Positions 1-8,307 of a stretch of DNA of 63,187 bases are shown one piece after another. Position 1 is the stretch's first letter; every line of letters begins with the position of its first letter. The stretch covers positions 1 through 63,187 of the forward strand of contig JBGPBV010000021.1 in the NCBI GenBank assembly GCA_041481445.1, read 5' to 3'. The notes under the pieces are model-generated. The model was given only the letters and a program-made list of their open reading frames with translations. It ran no database searches and had not been told where the DNA came from. This stretch comes from AA29 sp041481445. Its GTDB lineage: Bacteria > Acidobacteriota > Vicinamibacteria > Fen-336. Position numbers and translations under genes: made by a program.

Positions 1-314
1 CCTCCGACTTCCTCGCCTCCGCCGAAGTCGACGGTGTAGGTGGCTCCACCCGGCCCCGGCGCACCGCCCGGCCCCGGCCGGAAGGAGGACCAGTCGCTCC
101 CGAGCGCGTCGTAGCGCTGGCGCTTGGCGGGATCGGAGAGGACCTCGTTGGCCTCGTTGACCTCCTTGAAGCGCGCCTCCGCCCTGGGGTCGTTCTTGTT
201 GACGTCGGGGTGGTGCTTGCGCGCGAGCTTCCGGTAGGCGGCCTTGATCTCCTTGTCGGTCGCGGTGCGCGGCACGCCCAGGATCTTGTAGTAGTCCTTG
301 TATTCGACGGCCAC
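1..314 (-). CDS. DnaJ-family co-chaperone, N-terminal part (cut by window edge)
   Basis: The reverse strand reads from a GTG start at 314 into an N-terminal J domain of about 70 residues. It contains the diagnostic HPD tripeptide in the context KHHPDVNKND, followed by a QRYDALG segment and the start of a Gly/Pro-rich linker. J domains stimulate the ATPase of DnaK-type Hsp70 chaperones in the cytoplasm. The Gly-rich stretch right after the J domain suggests a DnaJ or CbpA-like protein rather than a J-domain-only protein. The rest of the gene lies outside the window, so the presence of a zinc-binding domain (DnaJ) or its absence (CbpA) cannot be judged. It is divergent from the SDR gene at 407. 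Confidence 0.88.
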   Translation of the reverse strand, partial: MAVEYKDYYKILGVPRTATDKEIKAAYRKLARKHHPDVNKNDPRAEARFKEVNEANEVLSDPAKRQRYDALGSDWSSFRPGPGGAPGPGGATYTVDFGGGEEVG

Positions 315-394
315 GCGCCCCCCCGGTATCTCGGCGTCTGGCTCCAATATAACGCGACCCGTCGACGCGCGAGTCTCGGCCTCGGCGCGGGCGC

Positions 395-400
395 TATACT
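395..400 (+). promoter_or_regulatory. -10-like TATACT directly before the SDR start
   Basis: TATACT ends six bases before the ATG at 407, so transcription would be expected to start at or next to the A of the start codon. No Shine-Dalgarno sequence precedes the ATG. This suggests a leaderless transcript. No good -35 is visible, so the call rests on the hexamer and its spacing. Confidence 0.45.
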
Positions 401-406
401 CCAGGC

Positions 407-1120
407 ATGGAGCTTCGCGGCGCCTCCGCCCTCGTCACCGGCGCCGGCCGCGGGATCGGACGCGCCATCGCGCGGACCCTCGCCCAGGAGGGAGTGGCCC
501 TCACCGTCCTGGCCCGGACCGCCTCCGACCTCGAGTCGCTCGTCCGCGAGATCCAGGCCACGGGAGGCCGCGCGGTGGCCCATCCCGGCGACGTGACCGA
601 CCCGGCCGTCTGCACCGCCGCCGTCGCCCACGCCCGCGAGGCGAATGGGCGCCTGCAGATCCTCGTGAACAACGCGGGCATCGGCGAGCACGTGCCGGTC
701 GCCCAGACCACGGACGCGCAGTGGGACCGCATGCTCGCCACGAACTTGAGCGCCCCCTTCCGTCTCACGCGCGCGGCCCTCCCCCAGCTCACCCAGGGCG
801 GCGGCCACGTGTTCATGATCTCGTCGCTGGCCGGCTCGAACGCGATCGAGGGGATGGCCGCGTACTGCGCGACCAAGGCCGGGCTGGACCACTTCGCGCG
901 CTGCCTGATGCTGGAGGTCCGCCACCAGGGAGTGAAGGTCACCACGATCGCGCCCGGCTCGGTGGACACGAGCTTCGGCGGATCGGCCTCCCGCGAGGCC
1001 TCGTGGATGCTGCGGGCGGAGGACATCGCGGCGGCGGTGCTCGACCTCCTGCACGCGCGCGACGAGGCGCACCTGAGCCGCGTGGAGATGCGTCCGCTGC
1101 GGCCCGCGCGCCGGACGTGA
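407..1120 (+). CDS. SDR-family NAD(P)-dependent oxidoreductase
   Basis: This 237-residue protein has the hallmarks of a classical short-chain dehydrogenase. The cofactor-binding TGAGRGIG motif is at residues 11-18, NNAG at 88-91, the catalytic Ser near 140 and the YxxxK pair at Tyr153/Lys157. A Rossmann fold spans the whole protein. Such enzymes reduce or oxidise a carbonyl or alcohol with NAD(P)H; the substrate cannot be read from the sequence. The stop codon overlaps the GTG start of the following membrane-protein gene by four bases (GTGA), implying translational coupling. The ATG at 407 is preceded by a -10-like box rather than a Shine-Dalgarno sequence. Confidence 0.9.
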   Translation: MELRGASALVTGAGRGIGRAIARTLAQEGVALTVLARTASDLESLVREIQATGGRAVAHPGDVTDPAVCTAAVAHAREANGRLQILVNNAGIGEHVPVAQTTDAQWDRMLATNLSAPFRLTRAALPQLTQGGGHVFMISSLAGSNAIEGMAAYCATKAGLDHFARCLMLEVRHQGVKVTTIAPGSVDTSFGGSASREASWMLRAEDIAAAVLDLLHARDEAHLSRVEMRPLRPARRT

Positions 1121-2004
1121 TCCGCCGGGGCGCCCGGCTGGCCTGGCGCGCGTTCCTGCGCTACCAGGACCACAACGGTCCCGACCGTGCCGCCGCCGTC
1201 GCCTACTACACGCTGATGTCGCTCCTGCCCATGCTGATCTTCCTGATCTCGATCGGGGTGGCGGTGATGGGCTCGTTCGAGGACGCCTACCGCGGGACGA
1301 TGTTCCTGATCAGCGGCGTGGTGGTGCACCTCGACCAGGGGACGCTGGACGCCCTGCGCACGTTCGTGGAGCGATCGCTCCGCTTCCGCATCCCCGCCCT
1401 GGTCCTGCTCGCGTGGACGTCGCGCCGGATCTTCGGCTCGCTCTTCTCGGCCCTCGAGCGCGTGTTCGGCGTGCCCGGCCGCAGCTTCGCGGGCGGCAAC
1501 CTGATGGCGCTCGGGATGGTGCTGACCGCGGGCGCCGGCCTGCTCGTCACGATGGCGGCGACGATGGCGATCGCGACCGCGGAGGGTCTGGTCACCCGCT
1601 TCGTCGGTCCCTCGTCCGCCGGCGCCATGCACGCCTTCCTCGGCCTGGTCGTCACGCGTGGGGTCCCGATCGCGATCACGTTCAGCTTCTTCTTCCTCAT
1701 CTATCGCGTGGTGCCGCGGCGCGTGGTCTCGACGGCCAATGCCGCGGAGGGCGCGTTCCTGGCCACGGTCCTGTGGGAGGGCGCGCAGAGGCTGTTCGCG
1801 TACTACCTCCGGAACCTCGCCCGCGTCGCCGGCCTCTACGGCGCCCTCGAGGGCGTGATCGTGCTGGCGATCTGGCTCGAGCTGTCGGTCTCGATCATCT
1901 TGTACTGCGCCGAGATCGTGGCCCTGCTGATCGCCGTGCCGTACGACCGCCGGGTGCCCGTAGCTGCGCCCTCCGCCACGGCCGACGTTGGTTCCAGTCA
2001 GTAG
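1117..2004 (+). CDS. YihY/virulence factor BrkB family membrane protein
   Basis: This protein of about 295 residues has several strongly hydrophobic segments and the family's typical N-terminal pattern: a short basic start, then DRAAAVAYYTLMSLLPMLIF. Family members are inner-membrane proteins once misnamed RNase BN; their function is unresolved, with transport or envelope roles proposed. I chose the GTG at 1117 because it overlaps the SDR stop as GTGA and gives a normal family length. The much longer open frame upstream is antisense-like noise from the SDR gene. Confidence 0.85.
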   Translation: MIRRGARLAWRAFLRYQDHNGPDRAAAVAYYTLMSLLPMLIFLISIGVAVMGSFEDAYRGTMFLISGVVVHLDQGTLDALRTFVERSLRFRIPALVLLAWTSRRIFGSLFSALERVFGVPGRSFAGGNLMALGMVLTAGAGLLVTMAATMAIATAEGLVTRFVGPSSAGAMHAFLGLVVTRGVPIAITFSFFFLIYRVVPRRVVSTANAAEGAFLATVLWEGAQRLFAYYLRNLARVAGLYGALEGVIVLAIWLELSVSIILYCAEIVALLIAVPYDRRVPVAAPSATADVGSSQ

Positions 2005-2097
2005 TTTAGGCTGCGTTTCAATCTAAGACGAAAAAAAAGCGAAGATCGGACCTGCCTCGTCAGGCTGGGGAGATAGCCTCGCTCCTGGAGGCGAACC

Positions 2098-2268
2098 GTG
2101 TTGATCCTGGAATCGGCGGCGGCGACGGTCCTCGTGGCGGGCAGCGTCTTCATCCTTCGCGCCTGCTGGCGCATCGATCAGCCCAAGATGAGGCTGGCCC
2201 GGACGCGGCGAGGCAAACCTCGCGGGAGATCCGGTCCCCTGCCCGTGCTGCACAAGCGCGCCGCGTGA
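2098..2268 (+). CDS. Small hypothetical protein with one predicted membrane segment
   Basis: A 56-codon frame starts with GTG at 2098, seven bases after a good GGAGG Shine-Dalgarno. It encodes a hydrophobic stretch at about residues 2-22 (ILESAAATVLVAGSVFIL), followed by a basic tail rich in Arg and Lys. That layout, one N-terminal helix and a positively charged cytoplasmic tail, is common among small bacterial membrane proteins. I recognise no family. It lies between the BrkB gene and tRNA-Glu. The ribosome-binding site is the best argument that it is real. Confidence 0.45.
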   Translation: MLILESAAATVLVAGSVFILRACWRIDQPKMRLARTRRGKPRGRSGPLPVLHKRAA

Positions 2269-2327
2269 TTGCCGGCACCTTTTGGGTTGCCGGGCGGGGT
2301 GCTACCATCGGGACGGCCTGACTCGCT

Positions 2328-2404
2328 GACCCTGTGGTGCAGAGGCCCAGCACGCGACCCTTTCAAGGTCGAGATCGAGGGTTCGAATCCCTCCAGGGTC
2401 GCCA
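2328..2404 (+). tRNA. tRNA-Glu (anticodon UUC)
   Basis: A complete cloverleaf folds by eye. It has a 7-bp acceptor stem (2328-2334 with 2394-2400), a 4-bp D stem, a 5-bp anticodon stem around loop CTTTCAA, and a 5-bp T stem (2377-2381 with 2389-2393) around TTCGAAT. The discriminator is G and CCA is encoded at 2402-2404. The anticodon TTC at 2362-2364 reads Glu codons, and the D-arm resembles bacterial tRNA-Glu. The last 16 bases recur at 5967-5982. Confidence 0.97.
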
Positions 2405-2439
2405 GACTCGACGGCTCGGCCGTCGCGCGGGGCTCGTCT

Positions 2440-3858
2440 TCACCGTTCCTGCTCTCCTCCGCCGTCGCTATCCTCCTGCCCGTCATCCCCGTCGTCGTGG
2501 TCGTCATCGCGCTCGCCATCTTCGTGCCCCAGCCGCTCCATCGAGTTTCGATTGACGTGGTTGGCGATCGCCTCGCCGAGAGCGTCGCTGACTGCGACTG
2601 TGCTCGGATAGTGCATGCCTCCCCAGACCCGCGCGTTGTTGCCGTCCCAGCGCGCTTGCGCAATGCTGCTGTACGTGCGGCTCGGCTGTCCGGTCGTCGT
2701 CAGCGTGAACGTCTGGTGTCGCCGGAAGCGCCTGCCGAGGACGGTCGCCGCGGCACCGTTGAGGCTGGGGTGCCCCGCCGGGTACTCCGGGTGGGACGGC
2801 GTGTTTACGAGCGGCAACCAGTCCGGATCAGGAGCCGTGTCCGGATTCCCGTCCATGTCCGCCAGCGGGATCGAAGTCACCGGCCGCCAGGTCACCTCGC
2901 CGTTCGCGGCGGCGCCGTAGAATCGTTTCCCGCTCCAAGTCGTGAATGCTGTGTCGGCCATCGCGATGTTCAGAACGGCGAGAAGCCGGTTGCTGTCGGA
3001 CAGGGACAGGTGATTCGCACGCGCCATCTGGTTCGCCGCCTGATTCCAGTGGACGCTGGCGTTCCCTTCCCAGAACACCGCGAGCTCCGTCTGGTCCTCG
3101 GTGCGCGTCGATCCCGTCCGGCGGCCAAGCGCCTTGACCGCGTTGAAATCGTCCGCGTACGTGGCGCTGGCCAGCCCTCGCGGTAGTCCAGGCCTGAACT
3201 GGGTGTTGTTGTCCAGGACGAACATCGCCGTGAAGGCCAGGCCCTGGGCGCTCATGGCTCCGAAGGCCGGAGGTGTGGGCCGCCACTGGCCAACCGCGGT
3301 CCCGCCTGTGAACGGAGGGTAGGGCACGCTGAACCCATCGGACGCGCGCGCGTCGAGCACCGCCTTCGCGACCTCGGCTCCCCACGCAACGCCGCGCTCG
3401 ATGCGCGTCTCGCACGAGAGGCGTCCTCTGCGCGATTGGTGGCTGCGCTCGCAATCGTCGCGGAGCGCCGCCAGCGACGCCGCATAGCTCGCGTCGAGCG
3501 CCGCTTGGCGGGACGGGAACAAGCCGATCAGGGCCGTATGGGCGGCCCCGATGACCGCCGCTCGGGGCGACGCCCCGTGAGGGGCCCGATCGTGGTCGAG
3601 GATCGGCGTGTAGCGTCGTCGGATCCCGTTGTACGCATCGAAGATGGCCGTGTGGACGATTGCCCCGAGCCTCTGGCTGGAGGAGTTCGCCGTATTGGTC
3701 GCGATGAGCGTTTCGATGAAGATCTGATTCCACTCCAGCACCTGGTTGTCTCGGGCGGACGGCTCGGAAGACCCCCGCGCGGTTGCGACGGGAGAGGATA
3801 CGAGGGCCAACCCCACGAGGAGGGCGGCCGGGGTCACTCGGCGGCGGTTGCGTGTCAT
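2440..3858 (-). CDS. Exported vanadium-haloperoxidase / PAP2-superfamily protein
   Basis: This 472-residue protein starts with a Sec-type signal (MTRNRRRV, hydrophobic core to about residue 27). Its C-terminal half carries the vanadate/phosphate pocket of the vanadium-haloperoxidase/PAP2 superfamily: Lys311 with Arg325-Pro326, His363 within the PAGHPS motif at 360-365, and Arg410 with His416 and Asp425. Family members oxidise halides with hydrogen peroxide or hydrolyse phosphate esters; sequence alone does not separate the two. The protein ends in an Asp/Gly-rich tail (about residues 440-472) of unknown role. The ATG at 3858 was chosen because AAGGAG lies just upstream and the signal peptide begins there; the longer frame has no such support. 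It is divergent from the regulator at 3960. Confidence 0.82.
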   Translation of the reverse strand: MTRNRRRVTPAALLVGLALVSSPVATARGSSEPSARDNQVLEWNQIFIETLIATNTANSSSQRLGAIVHTAIFDAYNGIRRRYTPILDHDRAPHGASPRAAVIGAAHTALIGLFPSRQAALDASYAASLAALRDDCERSHQSRRGRLSCETRIERGVAWGAEVAKAVLDARASDGFSVPYPPFTGGTAVGQWRPTPPAFGAMSAQGLAFTAMFVLDNNTQFRPGLPRGLASATYADDFNAVKALGRRTGSTRTEDQTELAVFWEGNASVHWNQAANQMARANHLSLSDSNRLLAVLNIAMADTAFTTWSGKRFYGAAANGEVTWRPVTSIPLADMDGNPDTAPDPDWLPLVNTPSHPEYPAGHPSLNGAAATVLGRRFRRHQTFTLTTTGQPSRTYSSIAQARWDGNNARVWGGMHYPSTVAVSDALGEAIANHVNRNSMERLGHEDGERDDDHDDGDDGQEDSDGGGEQER

Positions 3859-3959
3859 CGATTCTCCTTCACTCGTTAGCACTTCCTGGTCACGGGCGTG
3901 CGATACAATCGAATTCAACCCAACGGAGCCTCGGCGCAGGGACACTAGCGGCACCGAGG

Positions 3960-5921
3960 GTGACAAGTCCTTACCGCGACCTTCGTTTTTCTTCGGAATT
4001 GTTCCGGCGGCCCTTGAGCGGACAATCGAGACCTTCCTCCTACGAGTTCGGGCCCTTCCTCGTGGACGCCGACAAGCGGCTCCTCCTGCGAGACGGCGCC
4101 GCCGTTCCCCTGGCGCCCAAGGTCATGGAGACGCTTCTGGCCCTCCTCCAGAACCGGGAGCGCGTGCTCACGAAGGACGAGCTGCTCAGGCAGGTCTGGG
4201 GTGACACGGTCGTGGAAGAGGGAGGACTCACCCGGAACGTCTCCATCCTGCGGAAGACGCTGGGCGAGAAGCCCGACGACCATCAGTACATCGTCACCGT
4301 GCCCGCGCGCGGCTACCGGTTCGTGGCGGACGTGCGAGAGAGATGGAGAAACAGCGAGACGTCGGACGCCGCCGTGCCGGCGGAGTCGGCCGCGCCGGAG
4401 AGTGACGCCGAACTACGCGGCCATCGGTCGGTGCGCCGCTGGTGGCTGCTGGGCGCATTGGCCATGCTCGCCGTGGCCGCGTTCGCACATGTGCGGCGTC
4501 CTGCGGCCGCCACCGACCCGGCGAGGCCGGCGATCACGTCGCTTGCAGTGCTGCCCCTCGAAAACCTCTCCGGCGACCCGACGCAGGATTACTTCGCGGA
4601 CGGAATGACGGAAGCGCTCATCGGCAACCTGGCCAGAATCCGGGCGCTCCGGGTCGTGTCACGGACCTCGGTGATGCGCTTCAAAGGCGCCCGAACGTCT
4701 CTCCCCGAGATCGCCCGGACCCTGGGTGTCGACGCCGTGATCGAAGGGTCGGTGCAGCGCACGGCGGATCGGGTGAGGATCAGCATCCAGTTGGTCCACG
4801 GGTCCACCGACACCCACCTCTGGGCGCGCGAATACGAGCGCGAGCTGACGGACGTTCTGAAGCTGCAGGGCGAAGTGGCGCGCGCCGTCTCCGAGGAGAT
4901 CCGGATCCAGGTCACGGCCGAGGAAGGTGCCCGGATGGCCTCGGCGGGCACCGTCGATCCCGCCGCTCATCAGGAATACCTGCTTGGCCGGTACTTCCTC
5001 TGGAAGCTGACGAAGGACGACTTGACGCGCGCGGTCGATCACTTCGAGCGGGCGACACACCTCGATCCAGGGTACGCGGCGGCCCATGCGGGCTTGTCCC
5101 ACGCCTGGTGGTGGCGAGGCATCTGGGGAGGGAAGACGCTCCAGGAGATCGAGTCGCCGTCACGTTCGGCCGCGCGCAAGGCCCTGGAGCTCGATCCGCG
5201 CCTGGCGGAAGCGCACGTGTCGATGGGCAGGATCAAGTTTGGTCACGACTGGGACTGGGCAGGCGCGGAAGCGGATTTCGGCCGGGCGCTGGAAATCGAT
5301 CCGAACAACCTGGACGCGCACTTCTTCCAGGCCATGTTGTCCATGGCCCTGGGACGCTTCCCTCGGTCCATCGCCCACATCGAGAGAGCGGAGCAGCTCG
5401 ATCCGCTCTCGTCGACGGTGCAATCGGCTTTCGGCCGGATCCTGTACCGTGCCCGCAGGTTCGACGAGGCCATCCCTCACTTGAACCGGGCTCTGGAGCT
5501 GGAACCGGGAAACGGCGGGGTACACGAGCGACTGGGGGATGTCTACGACCAGATGGGGCGGTACGCGGATGCGTTGGCCGCGTATCAGAAAGGTGGCAGC
5601 GCGCCAGGCTACGGTGAGGGCCTCGCCCGAATCTACGCGCGCATGGGCAAACACGGCGAGGCCAGGCGGATGCTCGAGGACCTCAAGGTACGACCGGGCG
5701 GCCCTGTTCGGAGTAAAGCCGCCGAAGCCTACGCCGCGCTGGGCGACAAGGACGAGGCGTTCAAGTTGCTGTTTGCGATGGCGGAGCAAGGCGGCGACAC
5801 GCTCAACTATGTCAAGGTCGAGCCTTCACTCGACGGACTCCATTCAGATCCCCGGTGGCAGATACTGCTCCGTCGCATGAACTTTCCGATGGACGGAGGC
5901 GCGGGCGTCGTCTCACCCTGA
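3960..5921 (+). CDS. Membrane-anchored winged-helix regulator with FlgO/TolB-N-like and TPR domains
   Basis: The protein has four parts. An OmpR/PhoB-type winged helix spans about residues 28-125 (start SSYEFGPF, end PARGYRFVADV). A single membrane helix lies at about 161-178. A FlgO/TolB-N-like domain follows (AVLPLENLSGDP, DYFADGMTEALIG). A run of TPR units fills the C-terminal half, with repeated A..ALELDP patterns. This CadC-like layout places the DNA-binding domain in the cytoplasm and the TPR sensor outside the membrane. Ligand and targets are unknown; the divergent haloperoxidase gene is the natural candidate target. The start is uncertain: GTG 3960, TTG 3999 and TTG 4014 are all in frame and none has a clear ribosome-binding site. 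Confidence 0.82.
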   Translation: MTSPYRDLRFSSELFRRPLSGQSRPSSYEFGPFLVDADKRLLLRDGAAVPLAPKVMETLLALLQNRERVLTKDELLRQVWGDTVVEEGGLTRNVSILRKTLGEKPDDHQYIVTVPARGYRFVADVRERWRNSETSDAAVPAESAAPESDAELRGHRSVRRWWLLGALAMLAVAAFAHVRRPAAATDPARPAITSLAVLPLENLSGDPTQDYFADGMTEALIGNLARIRALRVVSRTSVMRFKGARTSLPEIARTLGVDAVIEGSVQRTADRVRISIQLVHGSTDTHLWAREYERELTDVLKLQGEVARAVSEEIRIQVTAEEGARMASAGTVDPAAHQEYLLGRYFLWKLTKDDLTRAVDHFERATHLDPGYAAAHAGLSHAWWWRGIWGGKTLQEIESPSRSAARKALELDPRLAEAHVSMGRIKFGHDWDWAGAEADFGRALEIDPNNLDAHFFQAMLSMALGRFPRSIAHIERAEQLDPLSSTVQSAFGRILYRARRFDEAIPHLNRALELEPGNGGVHERLGDVYDQMGRYADALAAYQKGGSAPGYGEGLARIYARMGKHGEARRMLEDLKVRPGGPVRSKAAEAYAALGDKDEAFKLLFAMAEQGGDTLNYVKVEPSLDGLHSDPRWQILLRRMNFPMDGGAGVVSP

Positions 5922-5966
5922 TGCCACCTCACGCGCACGCATCCATGCACGGAAGAGGGCGCTAAA

Positions 5967-5982
5967 CCCTCCAGGGTCGCCA
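5967..5982 (+). repeat. 16-bp direct repeat of the tRNA-Glu 3' end (att-like)
   Basis: CCCTCCAGGGTCGCCA matches positions 2389-2404 exactly, covering the 3' arm of the T stem, the acceptor strand, the discriminator and CCA. Homology stops at both edges apart from scattered bases. No other tRNA arm is present here, so it is a fragment rather than a second tRNA gene. Confidence 0.8.
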
Positions 5983-6035
5983 CGCCTGGGCGTTCCTCGG
6001 CCACCGCCTTCCCCACTGGACCTATACTCGCGCGC

Positions 6036-6713
6036 ATGACCCGCCTCGCGGTCGTAATCGCCCTCTGCGCCCTCGTCGGAGCCTCGGGAGTGAGCGCCGA
6101 GGACCCGCCCGCGCCCTCGATGCGCGGTGAGACCTTGCACCGCATGACCCTGCTGCGGGCCGCTCCCGGCCGCCTGCTCGAGCTGGTGGCGGCAGTGAAG
6201 GGACGCGGCCTGGTGCTGCGCCATTCGCAGGGGGACCAGTGGGACCTCATGGTTCTGGCGCCGGTGGCAGGCTACGCCGATCTGGCCGGGGCGCCGCCGC
6301 TCGCCGACCTGGCACTCGTCGCCTGGCAGGAGGACGAGCTCGTCCGCGGTCCCGACGTCGCGCGCCTGGATGGGTTCGCCGCCGCGGGCCTCTATCACGT
6401 CGAGATGTTCGTGGCCCTCGCCGGCCGTCGGGACGACCTCGTTCGCGAGCGCGAGATGGAGAACGCCTACCTTGCCGCCCTGGGTCGGCCGCGCAACGCG
6501 ATCTTCGTGCGGGAACTGGGAGCGGCCTGGGACACCTTCACCATCGGGCCCTACCGGAGCTGGAAGCACTTCGCCGAGCGCGACGACATCCCGCCGGACC
6601 GCTCAATGGTGGCCGCCCGCGCCGCCGGGTTCGATGGAGACGACCGCATCGGTCCCTACCTGCGCTCGCTCATCCAGTCGCATCACGACACGCTGGCCAC
6701 GCCGGTTCGTTGA
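6036..6713 (+). CDS. Hypothetical exported protein
   Basis: This 225-residue protein begins with a clear Sec signal peptide (MTRLAVVIALCALVG, cleavage near VSAED at about residue 22). The mature part is soluble and contains several Trp residues, Glu/Asp-rich helices and an HRMTLLRAAPGRLLELVAAV segment. The overall pattern is vaguely like the dimeric alpha/beta-barrel group, but I cannot assign a family. A TATACT box ends seven bases before the ATG and no Shine-Dalgarno is present, suggesting a leaderless message. It is the first gene beyond the tRNA-bounded segment. Confidence 0.7.
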   Translation: MTRLAVVIALCALVGASGVSAEDPPAPSMRGETLHRMTLLRAAPGRLLELVAAVKGRGLVLRHSQGDQWDLMVLAPVAGYADLAGAPPLADLALVAWQEDELVRGPDVARLDGFAAAGLYHVEMFVALAGRRDDLVREREMENAYLAALGRPRNAIFVRELGAAWDTFTIGPYRSWKHFAERDDIPPDRSMVAARAAGFDGDDRIGPYLRSLIQSHHDTLATPVR

Positions 6714-6785
6714 CGCGTATCCTCACCGCCTCGGTAGGGTAACCACCAAATCTCAGCTATCCTCCCCCGCCCGCAGGAGGATTGA

Positions 6786-7262
6786 ATGGTGAACGCCGCG
6801 CCGTGGTTGGCGATCGCGACCGTGTTACAGACTGCGCCCGGGGTCGGCCCGGCTTCGGATGAGGCGCAGGTCCGCGCGATCGTCGCCGCGCAGGTGTCGG
6901 CCTGGAACGCGGGCGACGGCAAGGCCTTTTCCAAGAGCTTTGCCGAGGACGGCAGCTTCACGAACATCCGCGGCGACGTCTTCTACGGACACCAGGCCTT
7001 CGAGGATCGCCACGTCGAGATCTTCGCCACGTTCTTCAAGGGCAGCACGCTGGCGATGTCAGTGACGAAGCTCCGGTTCGTGCGGCCCGACGTGGCCATC
7101 GCGGATATCACCACCGAGGTGAGCCAGGTCAAGGGCGGGCCGCCCGGGATCAAGGCCAGCGCCGACGGCGAGATCCACACGCGCCTGCAGGAAGTGCTCG
7201 TGAAGGACGGGAGCGAGTGGCACATTGTCTCGTACCACAACGTCGACGTGAAGACGCCTTGA
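6786..7262 (+). CDS. SnoaL/NTF2-like (SgcJ/EcaC-type) protein
   Basis: This protein of about 158 residues has the cone-shaped NTF2-like fold signature: VRAIVAAQVSAWNAGDGKAFSKSFAEDGSF near residues 27-57, then the RGDVFYGHQAFEDRHVEIFATFFKGS and LRFVRPDVAIADITTEV strands. The SgcJ/EcaC subgroup contains small proteins of uncertain enzymatic role, some linked to polyketide tailoring. The N terminus is hydrophobic (about residues 1-20) and could be a signal peptide. The ATG follows a good GCAGGAGG ribosome-binding site. It ends 19 bases before the convergent gene. Confidence 0.8.
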   Translation: MVNAAPWLAIATVLQTAPGVGPASDEAQVRAIVAAQVSAWNAGDGKAFSKSFAEDGSFTNIRGDVFYGHQAFEDRHVEIFATFFKGSTLAMSVTKLRFVRPDVAIADITTEVSQVKGGPPGIKASADGEIHTRLQEVLVKDGSEWHIVSYHNVDVKTP

Positions 7263-7281
7263 GGGCGCGGGCCGCGGGCCG

Positions 7282-8307
7282 TCACTCCACGTTCGCGCAG
7301 CAGCGGCAGAAGGATGAGGTGGAAGTCGCGCGATCGGCCATGGCCGTTGCGGGAGCGGTGCTGTTCACGAACAGCGCGTTCGTCGCGCTGTCCTGATCGT
7401 CGACCCAGTCGAGCAGTACCCCGCCGGCGTCCAGGGTTGCGCTGGACTGCATGACCGCCAGCATCTCGGCCGACGAGCACATGTGCGTGCCCTGGACTCG
7501 GCAATGGTCGGCGCAACCGGCGAAGGTGAAGCCATTGACGTCGGTGAAATCGGTGCAAAGCCCCGGGCCGACGTGGACCTGGCCGCTGGGACAGCCGCGG
7601 CTCAGGACCCGCGTCTGGGCCATGTCGAGGTTGCCGCTCATGACGTCGCCGGTGACGTTGACGTAGCGCGGATCGTAGCGGAGGTCGTAACGGAGGTCGG
7701 TGAAGGCGGTGTCGAGCGAGATCGCGTCGGCCGCCACCACGATTCCGGTTCCCTGTCCCACGTCGAGGGTGGCCGGTCCCGACGAGGCGCCGCCGGTGAG
7801 GCCATTCCCGGCCACGACCGACGAGATGGTCCCTCCGCTGTTGGCGTCGGTCCCGCAGGTCCAGCCGTTGTTCCATTTCGCGACCTGTCCGTTCGCGCAG
7901 GAGAGGCCGCCGACGGTGGCGGCGTTAGCGGAGAACAGCGCATTCGGGGCGGCGGTCAGCTCCTGGCGCGGGGATAGGACCGTGTAGGCGCCGCTGGAGG
8001 CGCCCGGCCGCACGCCCACGTCCAGGAAGAGCTTCTGGCCGGTGAACTGGGCTCCGAAATCCACCGTGACGGTGAAGAGCCCGTTGGTGACCGTCACATC
8101 GTCCTTCAGGACGACCGCTCCGACCTGTGAGCCGCCGACGGCGGCATCGAAGAGGATGAGCTGGAGGTCGTAGAGGCCGTTTGCCGCCTGCCCGCCATCC
8201 ACGAGGCGCCCCTGATATGTGAACGCCGTTCCCAGCGGCTGCGCCATTGCCGCGATCGCGCTCGCGAGGAGCACGATCGTCGTCCGGACGACGCCAGTCA
8301 CTCGCAT
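7282..8307 (-). CDS. Hypothetical secreted surface-type protein
   Basis: This 341-residue protein has an N-terminal signal (VVRTTIVLLASAIAAMAQ). Next comes a FTYQGRLVDGGQAANGLYDLQLILFDA segment that I recognise as the start of many exported proteins in Acidobacteria and Myxobacteria. A middle part rich in Gly, Ala, Thr and Asn follows (GLTGGASSGPATLDVGQG), resembling beta-structured tail-fibre or surface repeats. The C-terminal part is Cys-rich (SSFCRCCANVE) and could form disulfides after export. No catalytic motif is seen. It is divergent from the repeat protein at 8464. Confidence 0.7.
   Translation of the reverse strand: MRVTGVVRTTIVLLASAIAAMAQPLGTAFTYQGRLVDGGQAANGLYDLQLILFDAAVGGSQVGAVVLKDDVTVTNGLFTVTVDFGAQFTGQKLFLDVGVRPGASSGAYTVLSPRQELTAAPNALFSANAATVGGLSCANGQVAKWNNGWTCGTDANSGGTISSVVAGNGLTGGASSGPATLDVGQGTGIVVAADAISLDTAFTDLRYDLRYDPRYVNVTGDVMSGNLDMAQTRVLSRGCPSGQVHVGPGLCTDFTDVNGFTFAGCADHCRVQGTHMCSSAEMLAVMQSSATLDAGGVLLDWVDDQDSATNALFVNSTAPATAMADRATSTSSFCRCCANVE

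Larger units (their letters stand above)
2389..5982. mobile_element. Putative small genomic island inserted at the tRNA-Glu 3' end
   Basis: The last 16 bases of tRNA-Glu (2389-2404, through CCA) are repeated exactly and in the same orientation at 5967-5982. This is the geometry left when a tyrosine integrase inserts an element at a tRNA 3' end: the intact tRNA on one side and a bare core repeat on the other. The roughly 3.6 kb between carries only a haloperoxidase-like gene and a winged-helix/TPR regulator, divergently arranged. By eye it is less G+C-rich than the flanks. No integrase or other mobility gene is present, so the element would be decayed, non-autonomous or moved in trans. The island interpretation is inference; the repeat is seen. 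Confidence 0.5.

Noticed and set aside
3859..3966. Longer N terminus for the haloperoxidase-like protein
   Set aside because: The upstream 36 codons would precede the signal peptide and overlap the divergent promoter region. AAGGAG marks the ATG at 3858.
5951..5990. Second tRNA gene at the right repeat
   Set aside because: Only the 3' end of tRNA-Glu is present; no D or anticodon arm precedes it.
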